Positions 51,640 through 60,790 are shown, numbered from the stretch's first letter. The stretch: DNA of 64,000 bases from Pueribacillus sp041725775 (GCF_041725775.1 NZ_JBEUEL010000014.1:5365-69364); one strand, 5' to 3'. Notes: generated by a model not told the origin, from the letters alone. Program-made: numbers and translations.

Positions 51640-52357
51640 GATTATTGCGTAACCAAATGGCGATGTCAGGTCGATCCGTAATGATAGCATCAACGTTCCA
51701 TTGAAATAGCTTTACTATTTTTTTCTTGTCATTCACTGTATAAGGACGGATTCGTAATTGTTGACAGTGCGCAGTATCAATATAATTTTTTGTAACATTT
51801 TTGTAGTTTGGATGGATAGCTTCAACGTGTAAACTTTTTGCAAATGAAATCGAGTCTTTCAATGGTTTTTCAATAAGAAGTGCAGTTTGTAAGTTTGTAT
51901 TATACTCTTTAATTTTTTCCAATGAAGATTTCCAAAACGACGAGATAATCACTCGATCTTGAAATTGGTGCTTTTCGATAAGTTCACACACTTTTTTTTC
52001 TAACACCGTTTCAAGACCGCGTGATTTTAATTCAATATTTACTAGTAACTTCGTGTTTTTGGCCCACCTTAAAACTTCGTTTAGTGTCGGGATCGTTTCA
52101 TTTTGATACGTTGGTGAAAACCACCCTCCTGCATCTAACGTTTTAAGTTCAACAACCGTCTTTTTGTTGACATTTCCATAACCACTCGTCGTTCGATGTA
52201 AAGTAAAATCATGAATAACGACTGGAATGTGATCGGATGAAAGTTGAACGTCAAGCTCAATCCCATCAGCATTAAGCTGTGCTGCCTTCATAAATGAAGC
52301 CATCGTATTTTCAGGACAATGATAACTCGCACCACGATGTGCAAATATTAATGTCAT
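51629..52357 (-). CDS. glycerophosphodiester phosphodiesterase
   Basis: A 242-residue GDPD of the short UgpQ type. FAHRGASYHCPENT and DGIELDVQLSSDHIPVVIHD hold the His-Arg and Glu-Asp metal site; the last conserved acid/His segment is VNIELKSRG. No signal peptide, so cytoplasmic. ATG at 52357 behind AAAGGTG is preferred to the start at 52369. It shares 11 bases with the end of rnz. Confidence 0.92.
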   Translation of the reverse strand: MTLIFAHRGASYHCPENTMASFMKAAQLNADGIELDVQLSSDHIPVVIHDFTLHRTTSGYGNVNKKTVVELKTLDAGGWFSPTYQNETIPTLNEVLRWAKNTKLLVNIELKSRGLETVLEKKVCELIEKHQFQDRVIISSFWKSSLEKIKEYNTNLQTALLIEKPLKDSISFAKSLHVEAIHPNYKNVTKNYIDTAHCQQLRIRPYTVNDKKKIVKLFQWNVDAIITDRPDIAIWLRNNLKS

Positions 52358-52382
52358 CTTTGTGCACACCTTTCATTTACGG

Positions 52383-53213
52383 TCACTTTTGTTTATATAA
52401 CGCTTCAAGATCGTGAGACCTTTTAACAGCGGCTTTTACACACGCCTGCATTGCTTTTTTAAAACCATATTTTTCTAAAGCGTTAATTCCCGCCTCGGTA
52501 GTACCACCCGGGCTCATGACGTTCTTTCTAAGTTCTTCTGGCGTTGCATCGTGATGTTGTAACATGTTGGCAGTACCAGCAAAAGTTTGTGCAATGAGCT
52601 GTCTCGCTACATCTTCTGATAACCCGTGTTCAATCGCACTTTCTTCAAGCGCTTCTGCTAAATAATATAAATACGCTGGTCCACTTCCTGATATTCCTGT
52701 TACAGCATGCATTTCACTTTCATGAACAACGATAACTAGACCTATACTTGAAAAGAAAGTTTTCGCTTTATGCATATGCTCATTATGACTATATGTTCCT
52801 AAAGCGATACCTGTTGCCGATTTTCCAACTGTAGCAGATGTGTTTGGCATCGCACGAATGACAGGAATTTTTCCATTTAAATTTCGCTCGATAAAATGAA
52901 GTGAAACACCAGCAATAACTGATAATATCAATTGTTTATTTGTTACATAGGTTTGAATCTTAGCGAGACTATTTTCGACATCTTTCGGTTTCATCGCTAA
53001 AATAACAATCGTACTACTTGTAAAAAGTTTTTCATAATCACGCGTTGTGTTTATCCCATAATTTTTCTCTAATTTACGTAATCGTTCATCATTAGAATGA
53101 TTCGTTGTCCAAATTTGCTTAGGTTGGACAAGTTTTTTCGTTAATAAACCAGAAATGATTGCTTCAGTCATTGAACCAGCACCGATAAAAACAATTTTTT
53201 CTTTGCTAAACAT
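52383..53213 (-). CDS. proC: pyrroline-5-carboxylate reductase
   Basis: A 276-residue enzyme that reduces P5C to proline. The NAD(P) motif FIGAGSMTEAIISGLL, RAMPNTSATVGKSATG and the substrate loop GSGPAYLYYLAEALEE with VMSPGGTTEAGINALE are present. GAGGAGAG precedes the ATG. Proline supply matters for osmotic balance in salt-tolerant bacilli, but that link is only inferred. Confidence 0.96.
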   Translation of the reverse strand: MFSKEKIVFIGAGSMTEAIISGLLTKKLVQPKQIWTTNHSNDERLRKLEKNYGINTTRDYEKLFTSSTIVILAMKPKDVENSLAKIQTYVTNKQLILSVIAGVSLHFIERNLNGKIPVIRAMPNTSATVGKSATGIALGTYSHNEHMHKAKTFFSSIGLVIVVHESEMHAVTGISGSGPAYLYYLAEALEESAIEHGLSEDVARQLIAQTFAGTANMLQHHDATPEELRKNVMSPGGTTEAGINALEKYGFKKAMQACVKAAVKRSHDLEALYKQK

Positions 53214-53363
53214 GTTTTTCTCTCCTCACCTTTAATGATACACGTTGTAAAAAGTATATCGAAATTAAAGAAAACAAACAATCGAATGAATTTCATATTT
53301 GTCTGTTTTGTGACAAACGATTACAATAACAACATGAGCATCAAGTGGAGGGAGACAGAAAAA

Positions 53364-54329
53364 GTGTTATCTAAAACAAAAAACTTAGTTAAAATAAGTA
53401 TTCCAACACCATTTCCTGTAGGACCCGTTAATGTTTTTTTATTAATTGGAGATCACCTCGTACTCATTGACACTGGGCCGAAAACAAAAGAGGCATTAAA
53501 AGCTTTAAAAAGAGGTCTACAACAGTTTGGCTACACGTTGCAAGATATTGAGATCGTCGTGCTTACGCATCATCATTCTGATCATGCAGGTTTGCTTGAA
53601 CAGTTTCAGCATGCAAAAATCTACGGACATTGGCGAAATGAGCCGTGGATCACATTTAATAAAAATTTTTATAATGCTCAAACTGAATTTGTTGAACGTT
53701 TTTTTCATCAGGAGGGCATGAACTCCGATCTTTTAAAAGAAGTCATAAATGAAACAGGTCCGGATCAATACTTATCAAAGGCTAAATTAGATGGAATTCT
53801 AAAAGAAGGAGATTCAATTCCCGGTTTTCCTGATTGGACCGTCATTGAAACACCGGGTCATGCACAGAGTCACCTTTCATTTTTAAATGAAACGGACGGT
53901 ACTTTTATTGCTGGTGATACAATCATTTCTCATCTTTTTCCGACCCCATTATTGGAACCTCCATATAATGAGGAGGAAGAAAGGCCAAAAACATTGCTGC
54001 AACTGCGAGAAACATTAAACATGTATTTAAACTTTAACGTTAACGTCGTGCATTCTGGTCATGGAGAAGACATATTTGATATGAAAGCAATCGTTATGAA
54101 GCAATTTAACAAGCATGAGGAACGGGCACAAAAAGTCCGACATTACTTACAAACGGAAGGGAATTTGACAAGCTTTGAAATAAGCAAAAATTTGTTTCCG
54201 AACGCATATCATCGCTCAACTTATTTAACTATGTCCGAAACGATCGGTATTTTAGATTTGATGGCTTCACGTGATGAAGTTGTAGCTGTAAAAAGAAATG
54301 AATTCCAATTTGAATACCATTTAATATGA
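53364..54329 (+). CDS. yqjP: metallo-beta-lactamase-fold hydrolase (YqjP)
   Basis: A 321-residue protein: VNVFLLIGDHLVLIDTGP, the zinc motif VVLTHHHSDHAGL (about residues 71-83), ETPGHAQSHLSFL and VVHSGHGEDI, followed by a helical C-terminal domain. This layout is that of the YqjP/glyoxalase-II-like group; the substrate is unknown. The GTG at 53364 has GGGAG at 9 bases and gives the usual start; the in-frame ATG at 53334 lacks a ribosome site. It is divergent from proC. Confidence 0.88.
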   Translation: MLSKTKNLVKISIPTPFPVGPVNVFLLIGDHLVLIDTGPKTKEALKALKRGLQQFGYTLQDIEIVVLTHHHSDHAGLLEQFQHAKIYGHWRNEPWITFNKNFYNAQTEFVERFFHQEGMNSDLLKEVINETGPDQYLSKAKLDGILKEGDSIPGFPDWTVIETPGHAQSHLSFLNETDGTFIAGDTIISHLFPTPLLEPPYNEEEERPKTLLQLRETLNMYLNFNVNVVHSGHGEDIFDMKAIVMKQFNKHEERAQKVRHYLQTEGNLTSFEISKNLFPNAYHRSTYLTMSETIGILDLMASRDEVVAVKRNEFQFEYHLI

Positions 54330-54340
54330 GATTTATAAAT

Positions 54341-54390
54341 TAAGCGAAGCTCATCGTTTTTGCAAAAACGGAATGAGCTTCGCTTTTACT
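54341..54390. terminator. bidirectional terminator
   Basis: AAGCGAAGCTCAT and ATGAGCTTCGCTT form a long stem enclosing a small inner hairpin (CGTTTTTGCAAAAACG), with T/A-rich tails on both sides. It separates yqjP from the convergent hypothetical gene. Confidence 0.88.
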
Positions 54391-54393
54391 CAT

Positions 54394-54681
54394 TTAATTT
54401 TCATCTTGATTTTTGTTATTTAAATCAAGCAATTCTCCCCCGACAGTAATATAAGAAAGTACGTCAAGCTCTTTCTCCATTTTTGACATCCCTTGTATAT
54501 AAGGTTTAAGCAAATCTTTATAATCTTCTTTAACCCCAATTTCCTCTAAATTACCAAACACATACATTTTTTTCTCATCTTTTAAAAAGCAAAGGAAGCC
54601 GACAGCACTTTGTTTTTCATTTACGATATTTAATATTTGCGTATGCTCGTTCACTAGTTCAGGTGAAAAGTAAATTTCCAA
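54394..54681 (-). CDS. hypothetical acidic protein, 95 residues
   Basis: A soluble protein without signal or membrane segment, rich in Glu and Asp, beginning MEIYFSPELVNEHTQILNI. A strong ribosome site (AAGGAGGG) precedes it, and it follows the MFS gene by 14 bases, so both form one transcript ending at the bidirectional terminator. No family recognised. Confidence 0.75.
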   Translation of the reverse strand: MEIYFSPELVNEHTQILNIVNEKQSAVGFLCFLKDEKKMYVFGNLEEIGVKEDYKDLLKPYIQGMSKMEKELDVLSYITVGGELLDLNNKNQDEN

Positions 54682-54695
54682 CAGATAAACCCTCC

Positions 54696-55949
54696 TTACT
54701 CGAAATCAAATTGTAATCGGGAGAAGAGTGATTCAGACACTTGCGCTTCTGATTTGTCTTTTTTAACTCGAATTAAAAGCATGACTAACAAGGCAACAAT
54801 GGCAGTTAAACCTGCAGTAACTAAAAACATACCTGTTCGTGACCAATCCATCATCCACCCATATATCGGTGGACCGGCGGCTACTCCTAAAAAGCGGACA
54901 GAACCATATAACGATGTTACAAATCCCCGCCTCTCTTTTCCAACAGAACCAGTTATAAAACTATTAATACAAGGCAAAGCGAGACCAGTCCCTATACTAC
55001 TAACGACTAAAATTGAAATAAATGGAATTAGCTTTTTGAAAAAAACTAATGTTGCAAACGAGACAGTCATTAAAATTAATCCGATGACAATTAAATTTTT
55101 CATGAGTTTCATTTTCTTTTCAATTTTACTGCCGGTAATATATGAAGTTGTCGTCATAAACAATAGAGGAATGGCTAATACAAGCCCTTTTATAACTCCT
55201 TTCATATCATAATCTTTCTCTAAAATGTCTGATAAATAAAAAAGTATCCCAAAAAGAGTAAAAAGGCATGTAGCACCTGCTAAATACACAGTCAATAGCC
55301 AACGACCTTCTTTTTTAAAAACAGACAATAATCCTTTTGTATACGCACCAATTTTCATTGGTTCAGTACGTTTTTTCTTTTCCTTAACAAAAATTGCGGT
55401 TAATAAGATTGAAATTAAACAAAAGACGGGAAAAGCAAAAAATACGGAATACCATATTAATAATGCTAACAATGAGCCTATAATAGGTGAAATGACTTTA
55501 CCGAGTCCGTTGGATGCTTCAACAATCCCTAGAACTTTACTTTCTTTTCCACCATCAAATAAGTCACCAGTTAAAGCCATTGCAATCGGGGCAGTTCCAG
55601 CAGCACCAATCCCTTGCATTACTCTCCCAACCATAATCCATATATAGGCGTTAGAAAACCAAGCAGATGCTGCGCCTGCTAGTAAACCGCCTGTACCGTA
55701 TAAAACTAATGCTGGGATGATGACCGCTTTTCGTGAAAAGCGATCTGACAAATAACCGAGGATCGGAATTGAAACAGCTGCTGCAATTGAAAAAAGTGAG
55801 ATCGTTAAGCTGACTTGAAATTGAGATATGTCTAACTCTTGCTTCATTTTTGGTAAAACAGGAATTAGCATTGAATTTCCTAATACGAGAATAAGCGGAA
55901 TTGAGCCGATAGCGATAATCGTCATCACGGAATTATTTGGTTTTGACAA
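54696..55949 (-). CDS. MFS drug/metabolite efflux transporter
   Basis: A 417-residue DHA1-type major facilitator with twelve hydrophobic helices. Motif A GYLSDRFSRKAVIIP (about residues 65-79) and motif C-like GLGKVISPIIGSLLAL point to a proton-driven exporter of the Bmr/Blt kind; its place near proC-yqjP matches B. subtilis yqjV. Substrate unknown. Confidence 0.9.
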   Translation of the reverse strand: MSKPNNSVMTIIAIGSIPLILVLGNSMLIPVLPKMKQELDISQFQVSLTISLFSIAAAVSIPILGYLSDRFSRKAVIIPALVLYGTGGLLAGAASAWFSNAYIWIMVGRVMQGIGAAGTAPIAMALTGDLFDGGKESKVLGIVEASNGLGKVISPIIGSLLALLIWYSVFFAFPVFCLISILLTAIFVKEKKKRTEPMKIGAYTKGLLSVFKKEGRWLLTVYLAGATCLFTLFGILFYLSDILEKDYDMKGVIKGLVLAIPLLFMTTTSYITGSKIEKKMKLMKNLIVIGLILMTVSFATLVFFKKLIPFISILVVSSIGTGLALPCINSFITGSVGKERRGFVTSLYGSVRFLGVAAGPPIYGWMMDWSRTGMFLVTAGLTAIVALLVMLLIRVKKDKSEAQVSESLFSRLQFDFE

Positions 55950-56077
55950 GAAACGGCACTCCTTTTAGGAATTAAAAGATGATCTTATTTTGTCTCAGCC
56001 GCTTCGAACTATTCAGATGAACCTTTCGAATTAAAATGAATAAGATGTTGATGTGAAAAGAAGGGGGCAGATACCTA

Positions 56078-56848
56078 ATGGGGTCATTAATACTTCCCTA
56101 TCGTACGCGGAAAAATCGTGAATACGGTCTTACTTCAGTCGCTGATTTTGGAATGCCGAGCGGTGTATTGAAAAATGTACTCGATGATTATGCAGCGTTT
56201 ATTGATTTCGCAAAACTTGGGGTTGGCACTGGTTATATTACACCTAATGTGAAAGAAAAAATTAATCTTTATAAGCAATACAATGTTGAGCCTTATTGTG
56301 GCGGCACATTATTTGAAAAAGCATATATTCAAAGTAAAGTAGACGAGTATTTATTTTTCTTAAAAAATTTAGATATTCATTGGGTTGAAATTTCAACAGG
56401 TGTTATTAAGATTCCAATTGAAGAAAGAATCCTTATTGTTGAAAAGATTAAACAAGATTTTAACGTGATCGGTGAAGTTGGCTCTAAAGATGTTTCGATT
56501 GAAATGAACGCTAATGAATGGGAACTAGAGATGAAGGAACTAATCAATGCTGGTTGCCAATATGTAATTGCTGAAGGAAGAGATTCCGGTACAGCTGGAA
56601 TTTACAATACAGATGGAGAAGTGAAGCAGGAATTAATTGAGACAATGTCTACAAATATAAATAATAATAAAATAATTTTCGAAGCACCAACACCTAAAAG
56701 TCAAATGTTTTTTATAAACTTATTAGGTCCTAATGTAAATTTAGGTAATGTGAAATTACACGACGTCCTTTTATTAGAAGCTCAACGATGTGGTTTACGA
56801 GCAGAAACGTTTTTTCTGGAGGAAAGGAAATGGACATTACAATTATAA
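56078..56848 (+). CDS. comA: phosphosulfolactate synthase
   Basis: A 256-residue TIM-barrel enzyme of the ComA family that adds sulfite to phosphoenolpyruvate. LTSVADFGMPSGVLKNVL, DFAKLGVGTGYI, GGTLFEKAYIQ, VGSKDVSIEMNANEWELEM-type segments and VIAEGRDSGTAGIY match B. subtilis YitD. In Bacillus it makes 3-sulfolactate, a major spore solute. No comB phosphatase gene is adjacent; a histidine phosphatase follows instead with a 19-base overlap. Confidence 0.92.
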   Translation: MGSLILPYRTRKNREYGLTSVADFGMPSGVLKNVLDDYAAFIDFAKLGVGTGYITPNVKEKINLYKQYNVEPYCGGTLFEKAYIQSKVDEYLFFLKNLDIHWVEISTGVIKIPIEERILIVEKIKQDFNVIGEVGSKDVSIEMNANEWELEMKELINAGCQYVIAEGRDSGTAGIYNTDGEVKQELIETMSTNINNNKIIFEAPTPKSQMFFINLLGPNVNLGNVKLHDVLLLEAQRCGLRAETFFLEERKWTLQL

Positions 56849-57420
56849 GGCACTTACCTACGCACTGGAATCAAAAAGGAATTCTACAAGGGAAAAGAGA
56901 TATCCCAATCTCTCTTCCCCTTTCAAACAATTCAGTAAATAAACTAAGAGAAAATAAATTGAGACTACATCAACATCAGTCTTTTGATTACGTCTTTGCA
57001 AGTGAACTTGTAAGGACAATACAAACTGCAAAACTTTACGGATACATGGCTCCAACGATTGAACCATTATTAAATGAATTAGATTTTGGACAATTTGAAG
57101 GGAAAGCAAAAGAAGATCTATGGAAGGCACATAAAGAATGGATAACGTCACCATTACAAATGACATTAGGCGAGTCTCTTAAAAACTTTCAACAACGTAT
57201 TTATACGTTTATAGAGAAATATGCTCATGCACATTCTCTATTAGTATTTGGACATGGTAGTTGGGCGCGTGCTCTTGTTTCGATTAAAAATATAGGTACC
57301 ATTCAAAAGATGAATCAAATTGAAATCAATAATAACGAGCTAATTACAGTGAAAATAAAGAAACGATACGAAACAAATTTAAAAGATAGCGAAAGTTTAG
57401 TCGATAGACAAAATCAATGA
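56830..57420 (+). CDS. histidine phosphatase (phosphoglycerate mutase-like)
   Basis: A 196-residue protein of the histidine phosphatase superfamily. The catalytic RHLPTHWNQKG (His near residue 7), a second-Arg region ASELVRTIQTA, the acid in LNELDFGQFEGK and the second His FGHGSWARAL are visible. The ATG at 56830 has GGAGGAAAGG and overlaps the comA 3' end, so the two are co-translated. Dephosphorylation of phosphosulfolactate is a tempting role in place of ComB, but this is inference. The 3' end overlaps the convergent yitE frame by 77 bases. Confidence 0.85.
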   Translation: MDITIIRHLPTHWNQKGILQGKRDIPISLPLSNNSVNKLRENKLRLHQHQSFDYVFASELVRTIQTAKLYGYMAPTIEPLLNELDFGQFEGKAKEDLWKAHKEWITSPLQMTLGESLKNFQQRIYTFIEKYAHAHSLLVFGHGSWARALVSIKNIGTIQKMNQIEINNNELITVKIKKRYETNLKDSESLVDRQNQ

Positions 57421-57967
57421 CTTGAGTCGAAAACCATTGACAAAAAATGGCGTAAAAGACAATATTCCATTCAATCACAGATGCTGTAATGATAAAAATG
57501 GCCATATTTAACCAAAACATTACTTTTCCTGGCGGGTATTTTTTAATCGAAGAGATGATCAGAGCAGGAATCACCATCCCTCCACTGGATGCGCCAAAAC
57601 GAATTAAAATTCCGACTCCGATGCCGAAAATTAATCCTCCACAAATTAAATCAAATAGAAGATGAACATGAGGTAGATAGACATAAAGCTCAATCATATA
57701 AACGGTGTATGAAGTAACTGTAACAGAATACATCGTTCGCACTGTCCACTTGTAGCCAAACCAGTAAATAGCAAGTGTTAGTAATGTGAAATTTGCTAAC
57801 CATAATGCTCCGCCAAGCGGAAGGTGCAGCCAATAATTAATTAAAATTGCAAGACCGGCAGCACCACCGGAAGGAATTTCATGCGGAAAGAGAAAAAGGG
57901 CCATCGCGACCCCTTGAATGATAGCACCAATCGTAAGTAGCCCATATTTAATCAGTTCATGTCTCAT
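57344..57967 (-). CDS. yitE: YitT-family membrane protein (YitE-like)
   Basis: A 207-residue protein with about five or six membrane helices; PHEIPSGGAAGLAILINYWL, GGLIFGIGVGILIRFGASSGGMVI and the fold are typical of the YitT/DUF161 group. In B. subtilis YitE lies beside the sulfolactate gene yitD, so a link with sulfolactate or a related anion can be proposed. The last 77 bases overlap the histidine phosphatase gene on the other strand. Confidence 0.85.
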   Translation of the reverse strand: MRHELIKYGLLTIGAIIQGVAMALFLFPHEIPSGGAAGLAILINYWLHLPLGGALWLANFTLLTLAIYWFGYKWTVRTMYSVTVTSYTVYMIELYVYLPHVHLLFDLICGGLIFGIGVGILIRFGASSGGMVIPALIISSIKKYPPGKVMFWLNMAIFIITASVIEWNIVFYAIFCQWFSTQVIDFVYRLNFRYLLNLFRIVSLFSL

Positions 57968-58119
57968 CTCTTTTCCCCCTCAAAGTTCATTTCATTTTAT
58001 GTACAAGCTATCCAATTTATGAACAGGTTTATTAAATTTGCTAGACGATGATGAATTCCTTTTCTATAATGAAAACAGGAACGGATTAATCTAAACTAGA
58101 GAAAAGTGGGGGAATTGGG

Positions 58120-59298
58120 ATGTCAGAAGTATATATTGTTGCAGGGGCAAGGACAGCATTCGGAAGTTTTGGACAAGCATTTAAAAACGTATCTGCGACT
58201 GAATTAGGAAAAACAACGGCCGTTGAAGCGATGAAAAGAGCCAAAGTAGAGCCAAGTCAAATTGAAAATGTCGTTTATGGTAATGTCATTCATTCAAGTA
58301 CAAATGCTGCCTATGTTCCGCGCCACATAGCTTTAGGTGCTGGAATATCAATTGAAACGCCAGCAATGGCCGTGAACCGCTTATGTGGTTCTGGTTTACA
58401 AGCAGTCGTATCTGCAGCTCAAAGTATTAAACTTGGTGAAGCAAATATTGCACTTGCAGGCGGCACTGAGAATATGTCACAAGCGCCTCATGCTGATTTT
58501 AAAAGTCGCTTCGGAGGTGTTAAACTTGGAGCCCTTCAACTTGAAGATATGCTTCAAAGTTCATTAACGGATGAATTTATCGGCTGTGGGATGGGTGTAA
58601 CTGCAGAAAATTTAGCTGAAAAATATAAGATTACACGGAAAGACCAAGACGAATATGCCGCCTTAAGTCACGAGCGTGCTGAGGCAGCAAGAAACAAATT
58701 TTCTGAAGAAATTGTTCCAGTTGAAATCAGTTCAAGAAAAGGAACTGTAATCGTTGATAAAGATGAGCATGTTAAGCCAAACACAACAGTAGAAACTTTA
58801 GCGAAATTAAGACCTGCATTTGTAAAAGAAGGTACTGTGACCGCAGGAAATGCTTCAGGTATCAATGATGGAGCAGCTTCACTCATTCTCGCTAACAGTA
58901 AAGCCATCGATCATAAACAACAGCGATTAGCGAAAATCGTATCTTGGGGAATCGCAGGGGTTGAGCCATCAATCATGGGAATTGGTCCTGTCCCAGCGTC
59001 ACAAATGGCTTTAAAGCGAGCAAATCTAACAATTGACGATATCGATCTAGTTGAAATTAATGAAGCGTTTGCTTCCCAATATATTGCAGTTGAAAAAGAA
59101 CTTCGTCTTGACCGCAACAAAACGAATGTAAATGGAGGTGCAATCGCATTAGGTCATCCGATTGGAGCAAGCGGAGCTCGTGTGTTGTTAACATTAGCTT
59201 ACGAACTTCAACGACAAGGAAAACGATACGGACTCGCTAGTCTCTGCATCGGTGGAGGACAAGGGATTGCGATGATTATTGAAAACGTTAATTTATAA
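58120..59298 (+). CDS. acetyl-CoA C-acetyltransferase (thiolase)
   Basis: A 392-residue thiolase: nucleophilic Cys in NRLCGSGLQAVVSAAQ (near residue 88), VEINEAFASQ, NGGAIALGHPIGASGAR (His) and CIGGGQG (second Cys). The length and motifs suit a biosynthetic acetoacetyl-CoA thiolase. It is monocistronic with a terminator. Role (ketone body, PHA or fatty acid) is not fixed by context. Confidence 0.94.
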   Translation: MSEVYIVAGARTAFGSFGQAFKNVSATELGKTTAVEAMKRAKVEPSQIENVVYGNVIHSSTNAAYVPRHIALGAGISIETPAMAVNRLCGSGLQAVVSAAQSIKLGEANIALAGGTENMSQAPHADFKSRFGGVKLGALQLEDMLQSSLTDEFIGCGMGVTAENLAEKYKITRKDQDEYAALSHERAEAARNKFSEEIVPVEISSRKGTVIVDKDEHVKPNTTVETLAKLRPAFVKEGTVTAGNASGINDGAASLILANSKAIDHKQQRLAKIVSWGIAGVEPSIMGIGPVPASQMALKRANLTIDDIDLVEINEAFASQYIAVEKELRLDRNKTNVNGGAIALGHPIGASGARVLLTLAYELQRQGKRYGLASLCIGGGQGIAMIIENVNL

Positions 59299-59331
59299 AA
59301 GAGCGAAAAGTTAAAGGAATTTATGATATGG

Positions 59332-59395
59332 CCCCCTTTGAGTAGACAGGTTAAAAAATAAAACCTGAAAATCAAAGGGGGTATTTTTGGTATTT
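59332..59395 (+). terminator. terminator (or IS-end-like palindrome) after the thiolase gene
   Basis: CCCCCTTTGA (59332-59341) pairs with TCAAAGGGGG (59372-59381), with an inner AGGTT/AACCT stem and a T-rich tail. It will act as a terminator. The sequence GAGTAGACAGG within it resembles some IS3-family ends, but no transposase is nearby. Confidence 0.8.
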
Positions 59396-59462
59396 TTTAC
59401 GTGTAAAAAGTTCATTCTGTTGAATACAAAATGAATGACATGAACTACGCTCGCTCTTCTCG

Positions 59463-60374
59463 TTAACGGGGGAGCATTCGATGTTTTTCAAACTTCGCTG
59501 CCTTTGTCCATGCTTTTAAAGTTTTGATTTCTTCATTTGATAATTTTGTTTTAGTTACAGCTTCGATATTTTTTTCTAGTTGTTTAAGCGAACTTGCGCC
59601 TGGAATGATAGATGCGACAGTTGGTTCAGATAAAGAGAATTGAAGAGCTGTCTCGGTATTAGAGCGTTGACCGAGAGTTTTTATTTTTTCATTTAAACGT
59701 AATACTTCTGATTTTGTATAATTCAGTACACCTTCAGAAGGTGTTTTAATAGTGTCTTCTTCTGTTAGCGCACCTTTTGCAAGCGGACCTCTAGCAATCA
59801 CACTCACTTGCTTCTCTTTCAAGAGTGGGAATAGTTCTTCTGCCCTTCGATCTAACAAACTATAAGGCAACATAATACTAACAATGTTTGAAATCGAAAG
59901 ATATTTTTTAATGACGTTTGGTCTGATCGAAGATAAACCATAGTAACGAATGAATCCTTCCTGCTTTAATTCTTCAAACGCTTCGATCGTTTCTTCAATT
60001 GGATCTTGAATCGTGCCACCATGCAATTGATATAGATCAATGTAATCGATATTTAATCTCTTTAAACTCGCTTTTACTGCTTCTTTAATGTAAGTTTTTG
60101 ACGGATCCCACTCCCACCCAGTTTTACCTTCTTCCCAGCGATTTCCAACTTTTGTCGCTAAAATAACGTCTTCTCGGTGATGTTGAATCGCTTCGCCAAT
60201 CCACGATTCAATTTCACCAAAACCGTATAAATCTGCAGTATCAATGAAATTAACGCCTCGCTCAATAGCAGTCCGGACGATCGTTATGGCTTCATTTTTT
60301 GTTTTGAATGACATCGTTCCTAACCCAAGTTCACTTGCGTACAAATCAGATTGACCAATTTTACGTTTTCGCAA
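59463..60374 (-). CDS. yqkF: aldo/keto reductase (YqkF-like)
   Basis: A 303-residue NADPH-dependent TIM-barrel reductase. FIDTADLYGFGEIESWIG has the catalytic Asp-Tyr, ILATKVGNRW the Lys, and YQLHGGTIQDPIEETI the His. Position next to mciZ-nudF corresponds to B. subtilis yqkF. Substrate unknown. Confidence 0.92.
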   Translation of the reverse strand: MRKRKIGQSDLYASELGLGTMSFKTKNEAITIVRTAIERGVNFIDTADLYGFGEIESWIGEAIQHHREDVILATKVGNRWEEGKTGWEWDPSKTYIKEAVKASLKRLNIDYIDLYQLHGGTIQDPIEETIEAFEELKQEGFIRYYGLSSIRPNVIKKYLSISNIVSIMLPYSLLDRRAEELFPLLKEKQVSVIARGPLAKGALTEEDTIKTPSEGVLNYTKSEVLRLNEKIKTLGQRSNTETALQFSLSEPTVASIIPGASSLKQLEKNIEAVTKTKLSNEEIKTLKAWTKAAKFEKHRMLPR

Positions 60375-60423
60375 CTATTAATATCCTCCTATCCAATCGA
60401 ATTCTTCCTTTACTATAACAAAA

Positions 60424-60558
60424 TTACTTTAGCTGTGAGTGAGAAGCAATCCATTCTTCAATCGTATCAAACTGTTTCATATATTTTTTCAAAAGATAGC
60501 GAATTTGCCACGCTTTTCCGACAAACGTAATTCCATTTTCTCTAATGTAAATTTTCAT
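60424..60558 (-). CDS. mciZ: MciZ, mother-cell inhibitor of FtsZ
   Basis: A 44-residue peptide whose core GITFVGKAWQIRYLLKKY and F-DTIEEWI aligns with MciZ (B. subtilis core GVVLVGKAWEIRAKLKEY). MciZ caps FtsZ filaments in the mother cell during sporulation. AGAGGTGA precedes the ATG at 60558. It lies between yqkF and nudF, the known location. The start is preceded by repeat copy B, which may contain its promoter. Confidence 0.85.
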   Translation of the reverse strand: MKIYIRENGITFVGKAWQIRYLLKKYMKQFDTIEEWIASHSQLK

Positions 60559-60572
60559 ATTTTCACCTCTTT

Positions 60573-60790
60573 AATGTTTCGTGTATTGTTAAACGTTTTT
60601 TATAAAAAACTGTAAAACTTTACGAATAAAAAGTGTTTCTCCCCTTTATGAGAACGAGGCTTAGATTAGTGATGACATGATAGGCTGCATAAGCGTACGC
60701 AACAAGGATTGCTGCGTTCTTACAAAACCACTTCTTCTCGTAGAGGCTCAATGTCAAACCTTCTAAAATACGAAGAGTTCTCATAGAAGT
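60573..60790 (-). repeat. diverged dispersed repeat, copy B (with open frame)
   Basis: The minus strand is collinear with 8796-9041 (copy A). Shared words, given on the plus strand, include 60743-60757, 60706-60716, 60677-60686, 60643-60652 and 60605-60616. A frame of 54 codons (60784 down to 60620, beginning MRTLRILEGL) stays open here but lacks a ribosome site and is broken in copy A. The strong nested stems of copy A are not kept. It lies upstream of mciZ, as copy A lies upstream of a lipoprotein gene. Confidence 0.65.

Noticed and set aside
54754..55212. 152-residue plus-strand frame inside the MFS gene
   Set aside because: Antisense shadow of a membrane protein gene; no start signals and no family.
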